Below are positions 33,553-39,200 of a DNA stretch of 39,200 nt, piece after piece (the stretch's first letter is position 1; each line of letters starts with the position of its first letter). The position numbers were made by a program, and so were the translations under genes. The stretch comes from Rhodopirellula sp. Lineage in GTDB: Bacteria; Planctomycetota; Planctomycetia; Planctomycetales; Planctomycetaceae. The notes beneath the pieces were generated by a model. It saw nothing but the letters and a program-made list of their open reading frames with translations. It was not told where the DNA came from and searched no databases. The DNA lies in contig JABMPE010000146.1 in NCBI GenBank assembly GCA_013203845.1, forward strand, positions 1-39,200, written 5' to 3'.

Positions 33553-33632
33553 CGGCGATAATGTTTGATAAATCTGTGTACTGAAAGTCTGCAGGTCGCG
33601 TGCAGCACAGTTTCAACTCAGGCGAGGCTCTT

Positions 33633-34235
33633 ATGGCAGGTGCCCTGCGAATCGTTGTCGCGGACGACGAACCCGACATGCGCGAGTTCTACCAGACCAT
33701 GTTGACCAGTCTGGGGCATGACGTTCTCGCATCGGCAGAAGATGGCCGGCAGCTTGTTGACCTGACACTGCAACTCAAGCCGGATCTGGTCATCACAGAC
33801 ATCTGCATGCCGGGACTTGACGGACTGAGCGCTGTGCGGGAAATCACTTCGCAGAATCCAGTCGCCGCGATTGTTATCTCAGCCTACACCGACGATGAGT
33901 ACATTGAACAAGCGACGCAGGACTGCATCCTCGCGTACCTCGTCAAACCGATTCGAGCGGCTGATCTCACTCCTGCCATCGCGCTGGCTCGACAACGGTT
34001 CCGCGAATTCCAGGCACTGCAGCAGCAGGCCGACAGTCTGCGACAGACGCTCGAAGACCGTAAAATCATCGAACGCGCCAAAGGCATTGTCATGGACAGA
34101 GGCAGACTCTCCGAGAACGATGCTTTTCTTCGACTGCGGAAATTGTCGAACGACCGCAATGAAAAACTGGTTGACATCGCACGAACCATCGTGACGGCAG
34201 AAGCCGCATTCGAATCGAACGCCGCCGCCGAATAA
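33633..34235 (+). CDS. response regulator with C-terminal ANTAR RNA-binding domain (AmiR/NasT type)
   Basis: 200 residues from the ATG at 33633, chosen over a GTG at 33600 because the receiver domain begins at once and GGCGAGG lies upstream. The receiver (~1-120) has the acidic pair DDE (11-13), phosphoacceptor Asp56 in ITDICMPG, and Lys in VKPI (~106). A coiled linker (~125-142) leads to the ANTAR domain (~143-195), with KIIERAKGIVMDRGRLSENDAFLRLRKLS. ANTAR proteins bind paired hairpins in leader RNA and prevent termination. No sensor kinase is adjacent. Its targets are unknown. Confidence 0.93.
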   Translation: MAGALRIVVADDEPDMREFYQTMLTSLGHDVLASAEDGRQLVDLTLQLKPDLVITDICMPGLDGLSAVREITSQNPVAAIVISAYTDDEYIEQATQDCILAYLVKPIRAADLTPAIALARQRFREFQALQQQADSLRQTLEDRKIIERAKGIVMDRGRLSENDAFLRLRKLSNDRNEKLVDIARTIVTAEAAFESNAAAE

Positions 34236-34510
34236 CCAGCACAATCGTCGGTCGTGTTGTTCTCCAGGACGGAGCCTGGATCGAGCACTGCAACGGTGTT
34301 TTCTGCAGCACTTCAGAAATGCCGTCTTTCGAACCGGCGTTCCATGGTGTCCTGTCGTGAATCGCATGCGTTACGATACAACGGTTGCCATGCCATCGTC
34401 TTGTGATGCATTGTTCCGATGCAGCACGCGACGGTTAGTCTCCGGACAGTCGAAGTTGCCCGGTCACGTCGGGTACAACCATCGAACATTAAAATCACTG
34501 AAACCGGCAT

Positions 34511-35644
34511 ATGAAACGAATTCTACCCATCGTTGTCGTTGCGTCGGGCCTGACGGCATTGCTGGTCGCCAGCCAGCAGCGCGAAGTGCCATTTGTTGTA
34601 TCCGGAACGATCGAAGCGGACGACGTGCGACTTGGCTCGCGAATTGGCGGTCGGGTTGCAGCAGTTCATGTTGAAGAGGGGCAACTGGTCAAAGCCGGGC
34701 AAACGCTGGTCGAGCTGCAGCCGTTTGATTTGAAGGAACGGCTGGCTCAGGCGAAGCAGACGCTGATCGCGACTGAGGCACAGTTGCGGCAGTCCGAGGC
34801 CGGTTTTCGGTCCGAGGAAGTCGAACAGTCGCGTGCGTTGCGTGACGAAGCCGAGGCGGCGCTGGAAGAACTTCGCAACGGACCACGACCTCAGGAAATT
34901 GCCGCGAGTGAGGCACAGTTGCGACTGACTCAGGCCGAGTTAAAAAACGCCACACTGGTCTACAACCGGACGGAAGCGTTGTTCGGCAAGGGAGCCATCG
35001 ACCAAAGTGACCTTGATGACGCGGGCACGAAACTCAGCGTTGCTCAGGCGACAGCGGAAGATCGTCAGGAGAAACTCAACCTGCTGAAAGCGGGAACTCG
35101 TCAGGAAGAAGTCAGCCGCGCCGAAGCCAGAATGCGGCAGGCAGAGCAGGCATTGAAACTGCGGGAAAGCGGCTACCGCTCTGAAGAAGTCGATGAAGTG
35201 CGTGCGCGCCGCGACGGAGCTGAGGCGGCGTTGCGGATTGTCGAAAAGCAACTGGAAGAGCTTTCGGTCAAGGCACCGTTTGACGGCGTCGTCGAAGCGA
35301 TCGATCTCCGCCCCGGTGATATGGTGCCCCCTAACGCGCCGGTCGTGTCGTTACTGGATACCAGGCGGTTGTACGTTCGTGCTTACGTTCCCGAAAATCG
35401 TCTCGGCCTGCAGGTCGGTCAGCAGATTGATCTGAGTGTCGACAGTTTTCCGGGCGAACGATTCACTGGCGAAGTTACATTTGTCGCGCGGCAGGCTGAG
35501 TTCACTCCCGGTAACGTGCAGACTCCGGAAGAGCGATCGAAGCAGGTGTTTCGCTTTCGCGTGCAACTGACGTCGGGGCTCGATCGACTGCGTCCCGGAA
35601 TGGCGGCTGACGTCCGCCTCGAACTGTCTGGATCGGGATCATGA
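34511..35644 (+). CDS. HlyD/YbhG-type periplasmic adaptor of an ABC exporter
   Basis: 377 residues. The N-terminal anchor (MKRILPIVVVASGLTALLVAS) is followed by a lipoyl half (SRIGGRVAAVHVEEGQLVKAGQ, ~50-70). A long coiled-coil follows with four imperfect repeats of GxRxEEVxxxxA (GFRSEEV, GPRPQEI, GTRQEEV, GYRSEEV). Then come the second lipoyl half (KAPFDGVVEAIDLRPGDMV) and a beta-barrel. It overlaps the ATPase-permease gene by 4 bp, so it feeds that exporter. No ribosome site is clear before the ATG. The repeats are common in this adaptor family. Confidence 0.92.
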   Translation: MKRILPIVVVASGLTALLVASQQREVPFVVSGTIEADDVRLGSRIGGRVAAVHVEEGQLVKAGQTLVELQPFDLKERLAQAKQTLIATEAQLRQSEAGFRSEEVEQSRALRDEAEAALEELRNGPRPQEIAASEAQLRLTQAELKNATLVYNRTEALFGKGAIDQSDLDDAGTKLSVAQATAEDRQEKLNLLKAGTRQEEVSRAEARMRQAEQALKLRESGYRSEEVDEVRARRDGAEAALRIVEKQLEELSVKAPFDGVVEAIDLRPGDMVPPNAPVVSLLDTRRLYVRAYVPENRLGLQVGQQIDLSVDSFPGERFTGEVTFVARQAEFTPGNVQTPEERSKQVFRFRVQLTSGLDRLRPGMAADVRLELSGSGS

Positions 35645-37839
35645 GCGACGCCGACATTTCCGCTCCGGCGATTCAGATTCAACAACTCACGCGGCAGTTT
35701 GGAACACTGACAGCCGTCGACAATGTCAGTTTCGACGTGCCTGCCGGTTGCATCTTTGGACTGCTTGGACCGAACGGCAGCGGAAAGTCCACCATCATTC
35801 GTATGCTCTGCGGCGTGCTGACTCCGACATCCGGTTCCGCGACGGTCCTTGGATTCGACGCCGAACACGACGCCGAGTCCATCAAGCAACACATCGGTTA
35901 CATGTCTCAGAAGTTCAGCCTGTATGCCGATCTGAGCGTGCGTGAGAACCTGGAATTCTACGGTCGCATTTACGGGCTGGCCCCGGACCGACTGGCTCGT
36001 CGATTCAACGACGTGATTAAACTGACCACGCTCGGCGACCGCCTGGACCAGCTGGCTGGCACCTTGTCCGGCGGCTGGAAGCAGCGTCTGGCACTGGCCG
36101 CGGCACTGATTCATGAACCCGACGTCGTCTTTCTGGACGAGCCCACCGCCGGCATCGATCCGGTGGCTCGGCGGCAGTTGTGGGATCTGCTGTTTGAACT
36201 GGCCAGTCGTGGCGTCACGCTTTTCGTCACCACGCATTACATGGACGAAGCCGAACGCTGTTCGCGAGTTGGTTATATCGACCGGTCGAGACTCATCGTC
36301 TGCGGAGAACCGGCTGATCTCAAACTGTTGCCGCAGGTCACTCCCGCTGGCACGCGACGCTGGGAGATCGAAGTTCCGTCGCCGACCGAATCGCTGCAGA
36401 AACTACGACGAGCTGACGGAATCCAGGATGCCACGTTATTCGGACAGATGATCCATGTTCTGGCCGATGAATCCGTCACGCCGGCCGGTCTGGTTGCTTC
36501 AACCGAAGTCGCACCCGACGACGTACAGACGCGACCGATCGCCCCTTCGCTCGAAGACGTGTTCGTTTCGCTGAGCCGGAATAACGCGATAGTCGATGAG
36601 CCATCGCCGGGCGTCAGTCCACAACCAATCATTCCCGCCGCAAAGCCGACGGGAAGGCAGCCTCGCGAGCGGACAGTTCCATCACGGAACCCGTTGGCCG
36701 GGTTCATGGCGGTGTTTCTGAAGGAGCTGTCGCACATTCGCCGAGAACGCAGCACGCTGTTTTTTGCCTTTGTCGTGCCGGTGCTGCAGACCTTCATTTT
36801 CGGCATCGCCATCGACACGCAGATCGAAGACATTCCGACGGTTGTCTACGACCTCGATGGTCGAGCGGCCGCGTTAAAACTGGGTGAGTCGTTTGAGAAC
36901 TCACGCACGTTTCACATCATCAACCGCGTACTGAGCGAAGACGCATTTCAAAACGCAATCATCTCAGGCGAGGCGAAAGTCGGTCTGAAGATCCCGGCTG
37001 ACTACAGCGAACGTTTGCTGGGCCGAGAGCCAGCACGCGTGCAGTTGCTCATTGATGGCAGCGATTCGCAGGTCGCCTCGACCGCGATGACGTCGGCAAA
37101 CCTGCTGGGATTTCAGTTGTCGACCCGGCAGGCACGAGCTATCGCTGAATCGTTCAGTCTGGCTCCGGCCCGTGACGAAACCGGCGACCTGTCGCTGCCC
37201 TTAGAGATCCGGACGCGGCTGTTGTTTAACCCGAATCTGGAGAGTTCGCATTTCTTCGTACCCGGACTGGTCGGCATCATCCTGCAGCTCGTGACGCTGT
37301 TTCTCACGTCGTTTGCCATCGTTCGCGAAAGAGAACTCGGCACGCTCGAACAATTGTTCGTCACTCCTGTCAGCCGAGCTGGTCTGTTGCTCGGCAAGCT
37401 GTTTCCTTACGCGTTGCTGGGTTTACTGGAAACGTTGATCGTGCTCAACGTGATGACCTTCTTTTTTGGCGTTCAGATTCGCGGCGACCTCACGCTGCTA
37501 TTGCTGTTGAGTACCTTGTTTCTGCTCTGCGCATTGGGTCTGGGGCTGCTGGTTTCGACAATCGCCAGGACGCAGCTCCAGGCCATTCAGTTTGCATTTA
37601 TCATCATGCTGCCGTCGGTCCTGCTGTCCGGCTTTATGTTCCCTCGCGATCAGATGCCCGCCCCGGTGTATGCGTTGACGTTTGCCATCCCGGTGACCTA
37701 CTACGTCGAAATCCTGCGCGGAGTCGTCCTGCGCGGCGCGACTTTGCTCGACCTGCTGCCGTCCGTCACCGGCCTGGCCATCTGCACGCTCCTGATCCTG
37801 GGCCTGAGCCTGGTCCGCTTCCGTAAACAGCTCGCCTGA
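35641..37839 (+). CDS. fused ABC exporter: ATPase plus ABC-2 permease
   Basis: 732 residues. Residues ~10-240 are the ATPase: Walker A GLLGPNGSGKST (~42-53), Q-loop in YMSQKFSLYADLSV, signature LSGGWKQR (~143-150), Walker B VVFLDEPTAGID and switch His in FVTTHYMDEAERC. An inter-domain linker (~310-350) with PQPIIPAAKPTGRQPR leads into a YbhS/YhhJ-like ABC-2 permease (~355-732) with an N-terminal TM, a large periplasmic domain and five C-terminal TMs, including FFVPGLVGIILQLVTLFLTSF. In E. coli the equivalent ATPase and permeases are separate genes. It is coupled to the adaptor gene by ATGA. Substrate is unknown. Confidence 0.94.
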   Translation: MSDADISAPAIQIQQLTRQFGTLTAVDNVSFDVPAGCIFGLLGPNGSGKSTIIRMLCGVLTPTSGSATVLGFDAEHDAESIKQHIGYMSQKFSLYADLSVRENLEFYGRIYGLAPDRLARRFNDVIKLTTLGDRLDQLAGTLSGGWKQRLALAAALIHEPDVVFLDEPTAGIDPVARRQLWDLLFELASRGVTLFVTTHYMDEAERCSRVGYIDRSRLIVCGEPADLKLLPQVTPAGTRRWEIEVPSPTESLQKLRRADGIQDATLFGQMIHVLADESVTPAGLVASTEVAPDDVQTRPIAPSLEDVFVSLSRNNAIVDEPSPGVSPQPIIPAAKPTGRQPRERTVPSRNPLAGFMAVFLKELSHIRRERSTLFFAFVVPVLQTFIFGIAIDTQIEDIPTVVYDLDGRAAALKLGESFENSRTFHIINRVLSEDAFQNAIISGEAKVGLKIPADYSERLLGREPARVQLLIDGSDSQVASTAMTSANLLGFQLSTRQARAIAESFSLAPARDETGDLSLPLEIRTRLLFNPNLESSHFFVPGLVGIILQLVTLFLTSFAIVRERELGTLEQLFVTPVSRAGLLLGKLFPYALLGLLETLIVLNVMTFFFGVQIRGDLTLLLLLSTLFLLCALGLGLLVSTIARTQLQAIQFAFIIMLPSVLLSGFMFPRDQMPAPVYALTFAIPVTYYVEILRGVVLRGATLLDLLPSVTGLAICTLLILGLSLVRFRKQLA

Positions 37840-37908
37840 AAGTTCGGCCACACAAAGATCGCACGATCGAAGAACACACATCCTGACCGTGGCCAGGTAT
37901 CGGCGGTC

Positions 37909-37929
37909 GCGGGTAACCCTTGAACCCGC
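37909..37929. terminator. weak hairpin between convergent genes
   Basis: GCGGGT (37909-37914) pairs with ACCCGC (37924-37929) around a nine-base loop, between the stop of the ABC gene and the stop of the DUF1501 gene. No T-run follows on either side. Confidence 0.3.
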
Positions 37930-37953
37930 AGCGAAACCTGGAACCGAAGTGAG

Positions 37954-39198
37954 CTACGACAGCAGTTCGGTAACGACTCGACCGTGGACGTCGGTCAGGC
38001 TGACGTCGCGACCGCCGAAGCGGAATGTCAGACGTTCGTGATCCAACCCGAGCTGATGCAGAATCGTGGCGTGGATGTCGTGAATCGTCAGCGGGTTCTC
38101 GACCACGGAATTTCCGAAATCGTCAGTTCGACCAAACGCCATCCCTCCCTGGAATCCGCCACCCGCCATGAAAATGCTGTAACCGGAAACGTGGTGATCA
38201 CGACCGCTGTTTGCGCTGATTCTGGGCGTGTGCGGCGTGCGGCCCATCTCGCCGGCCCAGACAACGATCGTGTCGTCCAGCAGGCCTCGTTGTCGCAGAT
38301 CGATGATCAGCGCGGCGACGGCCTGATCGGTGATCATCGAATTCTCGTCGTGATACTTTTTCAGATCGCCATGCTGATCCCACGGTGAATTATTGGAATG
38401 AGTCAGCGGGCAGGTGATCTCGACAAACCGTACGCCGGATTCAATCAGTCGCCGCGCCCGCAGACACTGCATGGAGTAATACTTCTTGTAGTCGTTGGCT
38501 GAATCGAGACCGTACAGTTTTTGAATATGTTCCGGCTCGTCGCTGATACTGGCAACGCTGGGAATGGCACTCTGCATGCGGAAGGCAGTTTCGTAGTTGC
38601 GGATGGCTCCTTCGATGGCGACTCCGCCGGGGTCGGACGCGGCGAACTGCTGATCCTGTTCCCGAATCAGCTGCAGCTTTCGCTTTTGAATGGCAAGCAG
38701 GTCGGCAGGACGAATATTGTCAACGGGCTCACCTTTCGCCCGCAGCAGCGTCGCTCCATGACTGGCAGGCAGATACGCACTGCCGAAGTTCTCAAAACCA
38801 CCATTCGGAATCCAGTCGTTGTTCAGCAATACATACCCAGGCAGGTTCGCGTTTTCAGAACCAAGCCCGTACGACACCCATGAGCCCAGACTGGGAGCAC
38901 TACCGGTCACTCGCCCGGTGTGAAGCAACAGCGCCTGCTGACCGTGCAGGGGCTGAGTTCCAACGAGCGAGCGGGCGACGCACAGCTGGTCGGCCTGCCT
39001 GGCGATTTGTGGAAACAGATCGCTGACCCACAGCCCGCTTTCGCCGCGTTGCGCGAAATTCCAGGGACTGCCGAACCAGACTCGACCGGCGCTGCTTTGC
39101 GACAGTTTCGAAACGGCGGCGTTGCCGATGGCCTGGCCCTCGTGCTCTTACAACGCGGGCTTATAGTCGCACGAGTCCAAATGACTGGGGCCTCCATC
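37954..39198 (-). pseudogene. DUF1501 domain protein interrupted by an in-frame TAA, 5' partial
   Basis: The minus-strand frame reads as DUF1501 from the right edge to the TGA-type stop at 37954. The start region shows GGPSHLDSCDYKPAL, the usual DUF1501 opening, then TAA at 39148-39150, then EHEGQAIGNAAVSKL in the same frame. It goes on through FGSPWNFAQRGESGLWVSDLF, VARSLVGTQPLHGQQALLLHTGR, and VSYGLGSENANLPGYVLLNN. The C-terminal block WAGEMGRTPHTPRISANSGRDHH and FMAGGGFQGGMAFG is intact. Apart from the TAA the frame is clean, so a recent nonsense mutation or a sequencing error is more likely than decay. The Tat signal and any DUF1549/1553 partner would lie beyond the window. Confidence 0.8.
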
Positions 39199-39200
39199 CA

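Noticed and set aside
34262..34279. TCCAGG/CCTGGA hairpin after the ANTAR gene as a terminator
   Set aside because: Only six base pairs and no T-run; too weak to call.
38907..39197. A 96-codon minus-strand frame at the right edge as a separate gene
   Set aside because: It is out of frame with the DUF1501 reading, which continues through this region apart from one TAA.
1..39200. CRISPR arrays, tRNA/rRNA genes, insertion sequences or prophage
   Set aside because: No regularly spaced repeats, no cloverleaf or rRNA-like sequence, and no transposase or phage protein was seen.

Overview
The window looks like chromosomal DNA of a planctomycete, most like the Pirellulales/Planctomycetales group. 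The support is two DUF1501 (Tat-exported, sulfatase-fold) proteins, an HTTM-domain protein, lipoprotein-type outer-membrane efflux factors, a Cys-rich outer-membrane barrel protein, frequent ATGA gene overlaps and moderate G+C. This placement is by gene content only. I see no rRNA, tRNA, CRISPR array, insertion sequence or phage gene.

Layout. (1) 1-6.0 kb, plus strand: the 3' part of an HlyD-type adaptor, a TolC-type lipoprotein and PEP carboxylase, the last two overlapping by 4 bp. (2) 6.1-6.5 kb, minus: a decayed GNAT acetyltransferase. (3) 6.5-12.6 kb: a PAS/AAA+/Fis sigma-54 activator, divergent from an RND adaptor-pump pair. A near-consensus sigma-54 promoter (GG-N10-GC) lies 38 bp before the adaptor start, so sensor, promoter and pump form one regulatory unit. 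(4) 12.6-20.6 kb, minus: a cbb3 oxidase operon, in transcription order dihaem cytochrome c lipoprotein, unknown 4-5 TM protein, CcoN, CcoO, CcoS-like protein, a 58-residue CcoP-anchor-like protein, CcoI copper ATPase and a TauE/SafE-like membrane protein. CcoP appears split into a lipoprotein haem subunit and a separate membrane anchor. (5) 21.0-22.7 kb, minus: a single-domain globin after a DUF1501 gene.

(6) 23.3-26.4 kb, plus: a four-gene redox module (small membrane protein, tetrahaem cytochrome, Tat-exported iron-sulfur protein, NrfD-type quinol-site membrane protein) with no catalytic subunit beside it. (7) 26.7-29.1 kb, plus: an acyl-lipid desaturase and a Cys-rich outer-membrane barrel protein, ended by a strong bidirectional terminator. 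(8) 29.2-31.4 kb, minus: a two-gene HTTM unit whose leader carries a terminator hairpin just before the first start codon (possible attenuator). (9) 31.9-34.2 kb, plus: a cupredoxin-like lipoprotein, a DUF4405-like membrane protein and an ANTAR response regulator. (10) 34.5-37.8 kb, plus: an adaptor and a fused ATPase-permease ABC exporter. (11) 38.0-39.2 kb, minus: a second DUF1501 gene, interrupted by an in-frame TAA and running off the window.

Taken together the centre of the window (12.6-34 kb) is respiratory: a low-oxygen terminal oxidase, a globin, an orphan quinol/cytochrome module and a copper-type lipoprotein. The flanks are export systems. The least conventional points are the split CcoP arrangement, a tetraloop-capped hairpin between ccoN and ccoO, the orphan tetrahaem/FeS/NrfD module whose FeS protein has Ser in place of one cluster Cys, and the sigma-54-controlled pump with a Cys-rich PAS sensor.
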